Positions 1-11,132 of a stretch of DNA of 64,000 nucleotides are shown one piece after another; position 1 is the first letter of the stretch, and every line of letters begins with the position of its first letter. A program made the translations under genes and the position numbers. Under the pieces are notes generated by a model, which did not search any database, had not been told where the DNA came from, and worked only from the letters and a program-made list of their open reading frames with translations. The stretch comes from Sodiomyces alkalinus F11 (Eukaryota; Ascomycota; Sordariomycetes; Glomerellales; Plectosphaerellaceae). Location: the NCBI RefSeq assembly GCF_003711515.1, contig NW_021167084.1, positions 1,591,932-1,655,931 of the forward strand, read 5' to 3'.

Positions 1-1
1 T

Positions 2-623
2 GACAGGCGCTCGTCCGAGGGCGAAGACGACGATGGCCAAACGAAGACCCCGGATGCTCTCGCCCTCACCCTCATCTCCACTCGCGACCTCATGATCAGC
101 GATAACCTCGTCCTCGCCCCGCACATGGGCGCCCTACAACTTCAGCCCGGCCCGTCTCATGCCAACTACGGCGTCTCCCCGTCCTCCATGACCCGTTACC
201 TACCTCCGGAGCTGGCCGGTAGTCCCGACTTTTCTTCCTCGCCAAATAACATGTACCTGTCTGCATCCCCTCGCTTCGTGCCCCCTCTACCCCCTTACTC
301 GGACGCCCAGACCTCCCCTCCCGGTTATTATAATCACAACGCCTCACCGCGCCAGCCCACTCGCCTGGCCCCCGACCGCTACGGCATGGACATCCCCCTC
401 GACGCGCAGTGGACCAGGGTCCGCCGCTCCCTCATCTCCCCCGAGGTCCTCGAACAAGCCGGAGTTCGCTACGAGGCCCGACCAACCTTCGTCGCCGTCC
501 TCGGCATCCTAACCCGGGAGGAGATAGAGCACTACGCACACCTCTCCGCCCGTGCTCGTGCGCGTCGCCGCAACCCCGCTTCGCATGGTGGCGCCCCGGG
601 CCAGTCCTATCCCCACCATCACT

Positions 624-660
<37 letters not shown>

Positions 661-1480
661 TCAACAGCAACAGCAACAGCAACAACCTCTTCCCCACTAC
701 TACCACTCCCACAACCCTCACCACCCCCCTCCCCCCCAACGCGACTCCCCAGACGAAAAACCACGCCGCCACCCCCACCCCACCCACCGCAAACCCGCAC
801 ACTACCCCTCCGACACAGACTCCGACGCCATCCTCTGGGACGACGACACCGACTCCGACTCCGACGACGACACCGACTCCTCAGACTCCGAGTACAGGGA
901 CACCAAGAACCAGAGAGAAAAGACAAAGACCCCCTATTTCATCGTCCCGCCCCCTTCCTCCGGGCCCAGCCCCTCGGCCACCACCCTCCCCAAACCGATC
1001 CTCAAGAACCAAAACACGAACCACGTCCGCTTCGACCCGGAACCCCACGAAATCTCTCCTGACGAAATGAACAAGTCGCCGTCGCACCACGCGTCGTCGT
1101 CCCGTCCGTCTCGCGATTCCGAGTACGACCGCCACGGGGATAGAGACAGGGATAGGAGAAGGCGGCGCCGCCGTAGCCGAGATGGGGACAGAGACAGAGA
1201 CAGGAGCAGGGACAGAGACAGGGAGAGGGACAGAGACAGGGAGAGGGACAGAGACAGGGAGAGGGATGACCGCGATTACGATCGGGATAGGGATCGGGAT
1301 CACTACCCTTCCTCTTCGTCGCGGCGACGACACAGGGATCGCGACCGCGAGACGGACAGAGACAGGGACAGGGATTCGGAGAAACGCGACAGCAAGAAGA
1401 AACTGCTCGGCGCTATGGGTATCGGCGGTGCAGCGGGGAGTCTGCTCACCGTCCTCACCGAAGCCGCGACGGGGTTCTAG
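2..1480 (+). CDS. Low-complexity protein with polyQ and Arg/Asp repeats (5' partial)
   Basis: The frame is open from base 2, upstream of the first in-window ATG at 92, so the true start lies outside the window; the stop is at 1478-1480. From the 92 ATG, about residues 110-160 form the only ordered-looking part (around 'WTRVRRSLISPEVLEQAG' and 'TREEIEHYAHLSARARARRR'), a compact helical segment of the sort found in uncharacterised fungal domain families. It is followed by a Gln/His tract (626-688), a Pro/His stretch, an acidic Asp/Ser run, and a long Arg-Asp-Arg-Glu repeat encoded by an 18-bp DNA repeat. The last 25 residues are Gly/Ala/Leu-rich and hydrophobic ('LLGAMGIGGAAG'). I do not recognise a function. 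The charged repeats suggest a disordered nuclear or RNA-associated protein, which is inference only. It is convergent with the BRCT gene downstream. Confidence 0.75.
626..688 (+). repeat. CAG/CAA trinucleotide run (polyGln)
   Basis: A CAG run followed by a mixed CAA/CAG/CAT run sits inside the first coding region and encodes Gln broken by one His. The mix of codons suggests an older, partly stabilised expansion. Confidence 0.9.
1209..1265 (+). repeat. 18-bp coding tandem repeat (about 3 units)
   Basis: About three copies of an 18-bp unit (gggacagagacagggaga) lie in the coding frame and encode alternating Arg/Asp/Glu. The flanks carry degenerate GACAGA/GGGATC variants of the same pattern, so this is a coding minisatellite likely to vary in length. 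Confidence 0.85.
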
Positions 1481-1960
1481 GGATGCGATGCCTCATGTTC
1501 TTTTCGAGAAGCTATTCACCATGGCAAAGAATGTCACGACGACTACGGCCCAACTATGTCAACACTACAAAAAAATGCTTCATTTTTTTCTTCTTTTCTT
1601 TTTCTTCTCTTTCTGTCTTCATGGAACGAACTGCTGCTAACGGAACGTACCCTCTGTATTTATTTATCTTGATTGTTTTTTTCCTGGAGCGTCTTAATTC
1701 ATGATCCCTTAAATTCAGTCCCAAATCGCCTCGGAGGAGGGGAAAAAAAGAAGAGAAAAAAAAGAAAAAAATAGTATCCGTCAAGGCTGCCAAATCCCCA
1801 AGTGCCCGTCGTCAAAATGCTCATTTCATGTTGTCTCTCATGCAGTTTATATAACGCCTCGCTATGAAACCCATCAACAGTCATGGTCCATTATCCCGCC
1901 ATGAAGTGCAGTCCACGAGTTTCGCTCGGAAACACACACACACACACACACACACACCAC
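1481..1960. other. Convergent intergenic spacer, 3' ends of two genes
   Basis: The spacer lies between the stop of the low-complexity gene (+) and the stop of the BRCT gene (-). It holds poly-T and A/G-rich tracts (about 1566-1610 and 1735-1775) as expected of 3' UTRs, and an (AC)13 run at 1932-1957 next to the BRCT stop codon. I see no gene. Confidence 0.7.
1932..1957. repeat. (AC)n dinucleotide microsatellite
   Basis: About 13 uninterrupted AC units lie within the 3' flank of the BRCT gene, a few bases beyond its stop codon. Confidence 0.95.
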
Positions 1961-4872
1961 TCACAACGGTCTTCTTCGCACCTTGGTCTTCACCACAGGC
2001 AGAGCCTCCTCCCCTCCCAACATCCGCCTCATCAACTCCGCTTTACACTGCGCCGCCTCAGGGTCCTGGTACCCGATCTGCGTAGACGGCAACGGCTGCT
2101 CCTGCTGTCCGTCGTCTCCATCCGCATGGGCATGCCCACGGCGGTCCCTCATCATGAGGACACCGTCACTCCGCGCACGCGCCAGCAGACCCCCATCCCC
2201 GTCCAACTCCGCCACTGGCGTCGTCGCCTTGCCCGCAGCCGACTCAAGGCTCGCGCTCGACGCCGCCGACACATTGCTCACCGCCCGTCCAAAGATGCCC
2301 TTTTTCCTACGCGACAACTTGGGGGCCGTGGCTGCGGCTGCGGCTGCGGCTGCGGCTGCTCCATTCCCTCCTCCCGTCGCAGCCTCTTCGTCCTGCAGCC
2401 GTGCCTCCTCGCCTCCTCCGCTCCCGCCCATTCCAACATGAAGAATGCCGCTGCTGCTGCTGCTGGCTGTAGCCCTCGCTTCGATAAGGGATGTGATTTT
2501 CGACGAAATGGCCGCTCGCTCGGCCGCCTTCTTCTCGTCCTGCTTTCGCTTCAACTCTGCTCGGATCTCTTCTTCCGTGGGGCCCTCCTTCTCCTGCTGT
2601 ACCCCGTTCCCGTCCTCTTCGGTGGTCCGTATTTCTTCTCTGACGTCCTCCTCGCCGCCCGAAGCCTGAGGCGGAGCAGCAGCAAAGTCTTCAGCAGAAG
2701 TGCTGATGTGGGGCTTCGCAACTTTTGCTGATGGCTTGGACGCCGGCTTCTGCGGCGAAGGGGATTTGTTGAGCGCGCTGGTCGACAGGTCGGAAAGGGG
2801 CCTGGGGACCGTCCCGCCGCCGAAGCTGTCCATCTGCTGCTGTTGCTGGTGCTGCTGCTGATGCGTCCTGGCTGTCTCGAACGGGGTATCGCCGCCTGCT
2901 GTTCCGTTCCTCTTACTGAGCCCCCGTCCTACACTGGGTATCGTCTTCTCGCTCGTGAACGCCGTGTCGTCCAGTGCCACACCTCGTGACGACGTCCTTT
3001 GGACGTTTGTACCCGGTCTGGCGATACTTTGCTCCAACTTCTTTCTCTGCAAGTCGGCGGATTTGTCGTCCTGCCTCGGTCTTACTCTCGGCTTGATATT
3101 TGTGTCCTGCATCAATTTTGGGAACAGGAAGTTCTGCACCGGCACGTTATACCCCGTCGACACGCACTCCCACAACCAGTCTGCGCTAACGACGGGTATA
3201 TTCGCTTCGAGGGCGAACTTCAACTTCTCCTTCCTCGTTTCTGCCAAAGCCCTGCAGACGAGGACGGACGTGGCGCCGTTTAGTCTGGCGGCGTACTTGG
3301 CACCCAGCTGGGTAATGCACTTCTCCACATGAAGGAGGTCGATACCGGCGAAGCCGGCGGTGCAGATGGCCAGTTCTTCGAAGCCGGAGACGGGGAAGTG
3401 CGGGAACGGTCGGCCGAGGGCGTGTTCTTTGGGGTCGCAGAGCGTCTTGTTGTGCAGGCATCTCTCGATGAAGAATTCCGTCACGGTAGAGACCAGGCTG
3501 GATACGGCTCCGGGAATCTGCGGGTGGCTGTCTGCGCGTGACCTCTGTGGAACAATCACATGTCGGTTTTGTGAATTCGTTGCCGCCAGTTGTTCGACCG
3601 AGTTGCATATGGTCCCTCCCAAGGATGTGATCGCTTCGACGAGAACATCATGCTTCCATTTCTCGAAGCCCGACATGGCGAACGAGCAGCCTCCAAAGAT
3701 ACCAACATCCGGCGGAGGAGCCTGAGGGGCCGAAAGATCGGCAGCTGAGTCGGCGACCTCTATCCCGTCCTTTACCTCATTGACGTTCTTGTTCTCCGTT
3801 GATTCGCTTGCTGGTGTGGCAAGGGACCCCGTCGACGGCTTGTTGCGGAGAATATCGCCCCAGAGGTGGTCTCGCTGGCTGCTGAGTTTCAGGCTGGCCG
3901 TCTTGCGCAGCTTCCTCTGACCGTGCTCCGAAATCGACCTCGACCGCTTAACCGAGGCGTTCATATTCGTCGAAGCCCGGTTCCACGCGCCCTGGCCTTG
4001 TTCTTCCGGTGGAAGTGTGGGGTCAAAGTAGTGATCGCGGAGGATCATGCCTCGCTCAATGGTTTGGTCCAGCCAGGCCAGGGAAACGGTGCGAACACCC
4101 CATGCCTTGGCAGCCTTGTACTTCTTACCCTCGGGCTTGCAGACGATGAGGTGGGTGACTTGCCTGGTGAGGTCACCGGTGTAAGTGCCGCCGTTGTTGT
4201 TAATCGTGTCGACGATACGTTGGCGTTGGTCGGCTGGATCACGAGGCACGAGTCAGTGAGAGAGCGTGTAAAAAGCAAGGCTGAGGCTGAGGAATGGCTC
4301 ACGGTCATCGAAACCAGTCATGCAGAGGAGTAGTCTGCCGCGTTCTTCCTTGCCAGCTTCGGGCCCGTTCGTCTCCAGGGGTAATAGCTGCCACTTCTTC
4401 TCGAGGGCTTCAAAGTTGATTTCGGCGTCGTTCATCCACAGCTGACCGACAGCATCGACCCAGCGGGCATCCATGGCCTTGATGTCGACTCTCTGCTGGG
4501 CAACATGGTGGTATTTGGGGGTATCATATTGGCCGACGATGAGGTGGGTGACGTCTCGGGTCAGGTCGTATTTGTGGATGCCGCCTAATTGATGTATTTT
4601 GGCTTCGAGGTCGGTCTAGAAGAGAGCGTAAGGTAACTAGGTCAGCATTGTTCGTTGCCGTAAGAGCAGATAGAGACAGACGGAGGAGATGGTCTGGGGG
4701 ATAGCGAGGCAGAAGGCAGAAGGCAGCAGGCAGCAGGTAGCAGGTAGCAGAGATGGCGCACTCTTTGATCAGGTGGGATGCTGGTGCAACAAACGACGAC
4801 GCCTTTGAAAGGTTGCGAGGGATCAAAGGGAATCTCTGGTTCAGGCGAGTTTCGACGAGACGAAGGGTCCAT
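1961..4872 (-). CDS. DPB11: Dpb11/Rad4(Cut5)/TopBP1-type four-BRCT replication and checkpoint protein
   Basis: Three exons (4872-4762, 4615-4303, 4233-1961) give 898 residues. Four BRCT repeats are visible: about residues 20-105 (starting 'FKGVVVCCTSIPPDQR' and running across intron 1 to 'THLIVGQYDTPKYH'), 125-215 ('LLLCMTGF' to 'NNGGTYTGDLTRQVTHLIV'), 320-425 ('IFGGCSFAMSGF') and 425-515 ('LAICTAGF' to 'VVSADWLWECV'). In the family, the paired N-terminal BRCTs bind CDK-phosphorylated Sld3/Treslin and the C-terminal pair binds other phospho-partners. The protein loads replication factors at origins and activates the ATR/Mec1 checkpoint in the nucleus. The C-terminal 380 residues are low in complexity, with Gln and poly-Ala runs and a basic end ('KTKVRRRPL'). 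Introns are 146 and 69 nt. The first donor is GTGCGC, which is slightly unusual, but it restores a perfect BRCT1. The next gene upstream is divergent. Confidence 0.93.
2331..2361. repeat. GGCTGC hexanucleotide run encoding poly-Ala
   Basis: Tandem GGCTGC units lie within the last exon of the BRCT gene. On the coding strand they read as a run of about ten Ala residues in the disordered C-terminal tail. Confidence 0.9.
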
Positions 4873-6067
4873 GGTTCCCGTCTTTTGGTTTGGACGCGAC
4901 CTCGAGAGAAAACGACCGTGTGGAATTCATAGCCGACCTTGAGCTGGAAGGGAAGGTTTTTGGTGAACGCAACGCGCCCGATACCGCGTATCCCAAGGTA
5001 AGGTATCTGCAAGTATTGTGCCTTAGTCGCGTCTCGACTTGGCGACTGGTCTGTACTTCGTAAGGTACTCGCGGCACCGGCACCGGGTTCCAGGGACAAT
5101 TGATGTTGACACTGTGCACACGAAGGTCCTAACTGGCCTATGAGCGGGACTGTAGCCCCATTGAAAGCCCTATACCCGCTTGAATCCAGGGGAGGATTAG
5201 TAGCTCGGATGTCTAGCGTACAGTGTGACTGTGACTTCACGTACTCGCACCCCACCTAGCACGAATAATGCCCCAATAACATTGCCAGAACCATCTGAAG
5301 CCATGGATAAGGTAAGGTAGGTAGGTACGGAGGTACTCCAACTATTGTACTCCGCACACTTCAGAACCCCGCCAACCCCCGCTATGACCGTCAGAAAAGA
5401 AGTCAACACAAGTTCCCCCCATCTCAGCCATCTCAGCCTCGTGACCGCCTTCCCAACTGTCTTGCCCGACTCTTCTCTTTCCCTTTCTTTGGATGATTCT
5501 GCGTTTTGCTTTTATACGGGGTACTTAGTTTACTAGGCACCAGGCACTAGGCACTTGATTTGCTGCCAAACCCGAGTCTCTGTACACGCCCCAGAGCTCT
5601 TCCTACCTACCACCAACCGCCGACGAGCCCCGACCTCGACCAGCGCCTTCGCCTGAGGCCTCGTCGCACGAGCTCCTTCTCCTACGAGTTCGTCAAGCAA
5701 CATCTCCCCTCCCTTCCACGCCGTTCCCATTCGTTCTCGTCTTTTCTCTTCCGTCTCCCATTCACGGCCGTCTCCCATTCACGGCTTTCGAAGGTTTGCG
5801 ACAACGTCAACTGCGAACATACGGACGCAGACACGACGCAACGCAACGCGCTTGCGTCGCCCTCCAGAAGTCGGTCTTTCCCACCGCATCTATAATTCTT
5901 CGGTTGGGTCTCGCACCACAACGCCTCGCGGGGAGCGAAAACTATCACTCCGATAGCCCCGCGGCTCACGACGTACGACCCGCGCGACGTACTCGCACTT
6001 TGCTTTGCACCACAGGGAAGCAGAGATCCCGAACCCTTAGGTGGCACAGAGGCCGAGTCCGGGAACC
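4873..6067. other. Divergent intergenic region between DPB11 and DCN1
   Basis: This 1.2-kb region should carry both promoters and both 5' UTRs. It contains repeated AAGGTA/TACCTTA-type words (about 4998, 5062, 5310-5335), one TACTTCGTA word at 5054-5062, and a pyrimidine-rich stretch (about 5630-5780) upstream of DCN1. I see no coding region; the ORFs here lack conserved content and spliceable partners. Confidence 0.6.
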
Positions 6068-8657
6068 ATGGCACCCACAGCCGCGTCGCTCAAGTCCATG
6101 GTGTTATCGTTCGTCAGTCTGACGGGCGCATCTGAAAGGACGGCGCAACGGGTATGTGACTGCTGCCCTCCCCCCCTTGAAACAAAACCACCTTCGGGAT
6201 GAACGTCATTGGCATGATGAATTGGGCGGGCGTGGATGGAACAAGACAAAAGTTGGAAACGAGTAGGAGAACAGAAAGGCGCGACGATCGGAAAAGAAGA
6301 GAAGGAGCCAGATGAAAGAGGAGGAGAATAAAAGGAAAGATGTCGGTTGAATCGGAGGCAGGAGAAAAAGGTGTTCTATCGGTCGGGCCGAGTTCTCTGG
6401 CGTCGATGACTTCTCGTACGCTGTGTCTCCGAAGGCTCCAAACGAACGTCAACGAACAACTCGGGATGGACAAACATGGCTGACTGATATCCTCTCTCAA
6501 CAGTATCTTAAGAATTCCAGTTACAAGCTCAACGATGCGGTCGACGCGTAGGTTGCTCCCTTTCCCTTTATTTGTCTCGACATTTCGCTTGTCGTTTTAT
6601 CTTCTCTCATCTTCTTCTTCCTTCCTTCCTTGTCTTCTTCTGCTTCGGTTCTCTGCTTCGGCCATCCTTATTTCCTTGGGTCTTATTACTTTCGCCTCCC
6701 CGACCGCCATGGCGTGCCGGCCCTTCTCGGACAAATTTGGGTGCATCGCATGAATGCTCCCCCGTATTTCCCGCCTGCGTCCGCTTCAGAGTGGCACCCT
6801 GTCTGCCTGCCTGTGGGGATTCCGACCACCGCCCGCTCCATTTCTCTTGTGCTCCCGGTGCACTCATGTCCACCCACTAGAGAAGGGCCGACTCAGACAG
6901 CGACCTCATATTTAATACCCCCCGCTCTTGAGACAATTCCCGATTGCCCATCATGAGGGTACGCAAGGTACCCGGGAAACATTTGCGCCTCCCGCATCAG
7001 ACTACTGGTCTGACTTGAGCGCTTACCTCCCCGGCCGCCGGCCTCCACAGCTTTGCCACATACCGCCGCTACTTACTCGTGTCTCTGAATGTTCCCCGGC
7101 GAGAGGGATCACCAAGTGCTGACCCTCATTCCCACGCCCTATCCAAAGAGTTCGACGAAAATCCAGCCTTCCCCGATTGCCTCCTGATTGTCCCCCCACT
7201 TCGTGGTCATTGCAAGTGATAGCGCCACAAGGCTGGAATAGACGACAACACGCTGAGTTCTGCGAGACGTCCGGGAGACCTTGGTCTTTCAACCACCCAC
7301 TGGCCTAGAGGCTGCTGCCCAACGTTTTTCCTTTCATCCGATTGGAGTCTTGCGCGGCCAACCTCTACCCCCCGGAGCACACCTCATTCACTCGCTGCCG
7401 ACTGTTCATGATATTACCTTGATCCAACGTCGAGGTTGCCGTCCGGCCAGGGGTTGAGAACTGGGAAGCAAGCCGGAAGCCAAATTCTCTGCTAGGCAGT
7501 TTTGGTTCCTCAACCTGAAAGGCATGGGCTGGACGGGCGTCAAGAAGGCCTTGCCTGCCAATGGAGGGAAGTTCTGGCCATACAAGAAGCCGGGCTCGGA
7601 GAAGCCAGTAGAAGGACAAGGCATGGGCCCAAGAGGGTATTTACCACACACCAACGCGTCTTTCTTTCCGCTTCATCGGTCAGGCCCTTCAACGTCCTAG
7701 GCGCGAATCCATGATGTCGCATAGCTTTCTCATCTACCGTGGTCTCGGTCTCATGCCCTTGGGGACGATTGTAGTTTGCTAATTGGGATCGATCTGACTA
7801 CAGATTCTTCGGGACTAGCTCAGGCAGCGGTGTCGGTACGCCTTCGCCTTTGGAAAGCGACTTGAATAAGCTCTTTGATAGCCTACGGCGTGAGTACTGG
7901 ACCCATCCATCATTTATATAGCTGCAATCCTCCCAAACTAACCCACCGTCGACAGATCCGAGTGATCCGCCAGACTCGCTAGGACTGGATTCGACCAGCA
8001 GCTATCTTCAGGATCAACTCGCCATCAACCCTGAGACGGCCGAGCTCCTTGTCGCTATGGAAGTCGTCCAGGCCCCGGCCGTGGGAGAGATCAGCCGGAA
8101 GGGCTTCGTCGAGGGATGGAAGACGGCTGGGTGAGTGGCGAATGGAACTGCTACTACTTGCATGGTTTCCCCCCCTTTTCAAGCTGTGCTAATGAGTTTT
8201 CTATGGGACTGGAAACAGAGTCCCGCCAACCGCAAAGGACCAGTCCAGGCACGTCAAATCCCTCATCAAAAAGCTCTCTACCGATTCCGCCTTGTTCAAG
8301 AAGGTGTACCGCTACACCTTCGTCGCGGCCAAGGAGCCGGATCAGAAGGCCATCAGCCTCGAATACGCCTTCATCTACTGGGACACCCTCTTCAGCCGCC
8401 CCGGCATGCAGTGGAAGAGCGAAAATCACGACTGGCTCGACGTGTGGAAGGCATACCTGACCGAGATGTGGTCGCGCTCCGTGAATCGGGACATGTGGAA
8501 CATGACTCTCGAGTTTGCCCTCAAGTCAATGCAGGATGAGACCTTGTCCTTCTGGAGCGAGGACGGGGCCTGGCCCAGTGTCATCGACGACTTTGTCCTT
8601 TGGTGTCGGAATTCGGGTCGCGTACCCAAGGCCGAGAGAATGGAGACGGGTGCTTAG
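6068..8657 (+). CDS. DCN1: Dcn1-type cullin neddylation E3 factor
   Basis: Five exons (6068-6151, 6504-6547, 7804-7889, 7956-8130, 8219-8657) encode 275 residues, the usual length. Residues 8-45 are the UBA-like domain ('FVSLTGASERTAQRYL', then 'SSYKLNDAVDAFF'), split over three exons. Residues about 70-265 are the potentiating-neddylation (PONY) domain, with 'LLVAMEVVQAPAVGEISRKG', 'LEYAFIYWDTLF' and the C-terminal 'DGAWPSVIDDFVLWC'. This last part matches the family's acidic patch that contacts the cullin WHB domain. The protein acts with the Nedd8 E2 Ubc12 and Rbx1 to attach Nedd8 to cullins and activate SCF-type ubiquitin ligases. All splice sites are GT-AG and keep the frame. Odd: intron 1 is 352 nt and intron 2 is 1,256 nt, while the others are 66 and 88 nt. 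It is convergent with MRP17. Confidence 0.94.
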
Positions 8658-9268
8658 ACAGGAGAGGGTCCTGTCAGGAAAAGGACCATAGACATACACA
8701 AATAGCCGGGTAGCCACCATACTTACATATAACGACGTCTCGAGTTGTCCATCTTTTTCACCAACTATCCGTGCGGAGATATGGCGACGTGACCTTCGCG
8801 GCGTATGTATTTCTTCCCAGAGGCTTTCTCTTTCCCGAGTGTCTGTTGTACAATTCGAACCCAGCGAACTGTCGGCATACCGTCCCGACTCTATCCATTG
8901 TACTGCCCAGTACACCGGCCACGAGTATGCCGTGATCCCAGGTAATCCCCCTATCTTACACTCCCTGGCGAACCGCACACGGTTATGTTCTCGTACCCCC
9001 TCACTCCTTAGACCATGCCCGATCTCGGCATGGCGTGTAACCGTATGCCCCAGATTGTTTCGGGAGTACAATACACAAAGCGTGCCCTGTATCCCAAGTT
9101 CAAGCACACGCAAAAGCGCCAACCGCAACACAGCGGCTGAGCTTTTGTCGACATATCCGAACAGATAATAGTTCCTTCTTTTCCCGAGCCCCTCGTTTCT
9201 CAAGAAAGAAAAATAAAAACCCTCCATCCTCTAAACGCTGGGGGGGAGATGATCGCTTTTCCCACCAT
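8658..9268. other. Convergent spacer between DCN1 and MRP17
   Basis: Both flanking genes end here, so this is 3' UTR and spacer. I see no conserved ORF. A poly-G tract (about 9241-9246) lies near the MRP17 end. Confidence 0.6.
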
Positions 9269-9884
9269 CTAGTCGGCCCGCATATCCCAGCTAATATTCC
9301 CAAACTTCGCCAAGCTCTCCAGCTTGCCGTCGCCGAGCTTGACGTGGGCGGTGCGGATGACGCGCGGGTCGAGGTTGATGGTGGTCCGCATGTCCTGGTG
9401 CGCGGCGCCCGAGGCGTCGTAGCGCATGACGAAGTAGTGGCCCGACTTGTGCTTCATCTGGGCGCGCGTTATGGGGCGTGGGAGCATGAAGACGCCCCAG
9501 TTCGCGATGCCGCGGACCACGCCGCCGTTGCGGAGGATGATTTGGCCGGCTGTCAGGGCGATTCTGCGGGCGGGGAGCGTGGTGGGTTAGCAAATTTGGA
9601 TTGTAGTCGACGAGGGGGGGGGGGGGGTTATCGGTTGGATGGTCGTTTCGACAGTTCGGGGGGTCGGGGACGTCTTCAATTCAAGGCTGACGAAGATGGA
9701 GACGATTGGGGAGGGAGCGAAGCATACTCTTTTACCTCGGCGAGGTGGCCTGGCCGCACCTGGATAGAGATTTAATTGTTAGCTTGAGGGACCGGGGAGA
9801 CGAGACGATGGATAACCGTTTCAATTCTCTTTTTGGGGGGCGCGAGATTTGAAGACTTACGATTCCTATGAGTTCGTAGAGCAT
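9269..9884 (-). CDS. MRP17: Mitochondrial small-subunit ribosomal protein bS6m
   Basis: Three exons (9884-9861, 9759-9728, 9563-9269) encode 116 residues, matching the fungal family length. The reading is 'MLYELIGI', then 'VRPGHLAEVKE', then 'IALTAGQIILRNGGVVRGIANWG' over the junctions, followed by 'LPRPITRAQMKHKSGHYFVM'. This is the ribosomal S6 fold as seen in yeast Mrp17. The protein binds the mitochondrial 15S/12S rRNA with its S18 partner. The first exon is only 8 codons and the second 32 nt, so both are easily missed by gene finders. The second donor (GTATGC at 9727) is preferred over the nearer GTAAAA at 9735 because it restores the family's 'EVKEIAL'. No presequence is evident, which is normal for this family. 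Confidence 0.93.
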
Positions 9885-10373
9885 CTTGCCGGCGACATTG
9901 ACGCTGGCAAGTGAAAAGGGCAATGAGGTCGACTTTGCTGGACGTGGACGGTATGAACGCGGTTGCGACTTTTAGAGCTCTTCAACATTCGCTGGTCCAG
10001 AATTTTGGCTGCTACTCGGAACGTCGGCTGCCTAGCTTTTCCGGGGTCCGGTTCAGCAAGCGTCCAAGCATAAGGTACCTTAGGTAAGTTATCGCTATCG
10101 CGATAACACTTATCTTTAGGTAGGTACCTTACCTTCGACCTGGAGGGGTCGGTCAAACCATCCGACGATCTCGACGTGCTTCGTATTCTATCGACAGGAT
10201 ATTTCTGTCGTCCATGTCCTCGTCTTCGTGGAAGCATGCAAATAAACAGATGTTGGCATCTACCCCTCGCTCTCTCGGTCTAAAGATACGCATTGAACAG
10301 ACAAATTGCCATGCACTTGTCCAACTCGTCACCTTGTCGTTTCCACTTTTCAGTCTCTTCCATATCAGTCGTA
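9885..10373. other. Promoter-side spacer upstream of MRP17
   Basis: This spacer lies between the MRP17 start and the stop of the Arg/Ser-rich gene (both -). It carries the inverted-repeat element at about 10072-10135 described separately. I see no gene. Confidence 0.6.
10072..10135. promoter_or_regulatory. Nested inverted repeat upstream of MRP17
   Basis: Two AAGGTACCTTA-like palindromes flank a perfect 8-bp inverted repeat (GTTATCGC ... GCGATAAC) separated by a few bases. The whole block is roughly symmetrical. It lies about 190-250 bp upstream of the MRP17 start codon and could be a transcription-factor site or a small transposon footprint. Function is inferred from position only. Confidence 0.4.
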
Positions 10374-11132
10374 TCATGGTGCTCCATCTCTATTCCGTCG
10401 TTCCGGATCGCGTCGTCTCCATGCAGGCATCTCATAAACATGGTCCGTCTCCCTTCGGTCGTGTCCGTATCTATGCCTGTGCCCCCCCTCCTTCACCCTG
10501 CCCCTCTCACGACTGCGCATTCTTCCATATCCCCTCTCATCAACCTCATCAGCCCCATCTTGACGGTATGCTAACCGCCCCGGCCGCGACGACTGTCGTT
10601 GCCTATCCCCATCCTGCCAACTCTGCTCATCTCCCCCCCTGCCCCTAGCCGCACCATCATCATGATGGACCGCGTCTCGAAACCGCCGTTGTCGGAATCC
10701 GTCCCTCTCGCGGCCATGTCCCTCCCGCGCCAGGCTCCCGCGTCGACTCCGGCTCCGGCTCCCCTCCCGCACGCCGGCATCCCCACTTCGGCCAAGCTTA
10801 TCCCAGTGAACCAAGTCCCCGTGGATCCATCCCTTGGGCCAGTAGCGGTGTACCACCACGGCCGCGACACCGATAGCAGCGAGGAATCCGAGCGGGACCT
10901 TCTTCCTGTCGGGTTCAGACTTGGCTCTGCTGAAAGACCGGCCGCGGCCTCGAGACGGCGACCGGGGAGATGAAGGGGAAGGGGATCGGGAGAGGGAAGA
11001 ACGCTGCGCGCGAGAGCGGGGACGGCGACTAGTAGGTCCCCTGGAGGAAGCCCGGCGGATAGAGGCGGAAGATGAGGGCGGGCGATAGCGTGTCGGGGAG
11101 CGTGAGGCAGATGGGGAACGATTGCGGGGCAT
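10374..11132 (-). CDS. Arg/Ser-rich hypothetical protein with one hydrophobic segment
   Basis: A single open frame of 252 codons starts at ATG 11132. Residues 1-75 are rich in Ser-Arg/Arg-Ser dipeptides ('SPSASRSPTRYRPPSSSAS'). Then comes 'KKVPLGFLAAIGVAAVVVHR', a single hydrophobic stretch of about 16 residues preceded by basic residues, then 'YWPKGW'. The rest is charged and Arg/Gly/Asp-rich. I do not recognise the family. The layout suggests a one-pass membrane anchor with a basic N-terminal tail, but the hydrophobic stretch is short. An undetected intron in the low-complexity C-terminal half cannot be excluded, because other frames also stay open there through GC bias. The stop (TCA on the + strand) is at 10374-10376. 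Confidence 0.6.
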   Translation of the reverse strand: MPRNRSPSASRSPTRYRPPSSSASIRRASSRGPTSRRPRSRAQRSSLSRSPSPSSPRSPSRGRGRSFSRAKSEPDRKKVPLGFLAAIGVAAVVVHRYWPKGWIHGDLVHWDKLGRSGDAGVREGSRSRSRRGSLAREGHGRERDGFRQRRFRDAVHHDDGAARGRGGDEQSWQDGDRQRQSSRPGRLAYRQDGADEVDERGYGRMRSRERGRVKEGGHRHRYGHDRRETDHVYEMPAWRRRDPERRNRDGAP

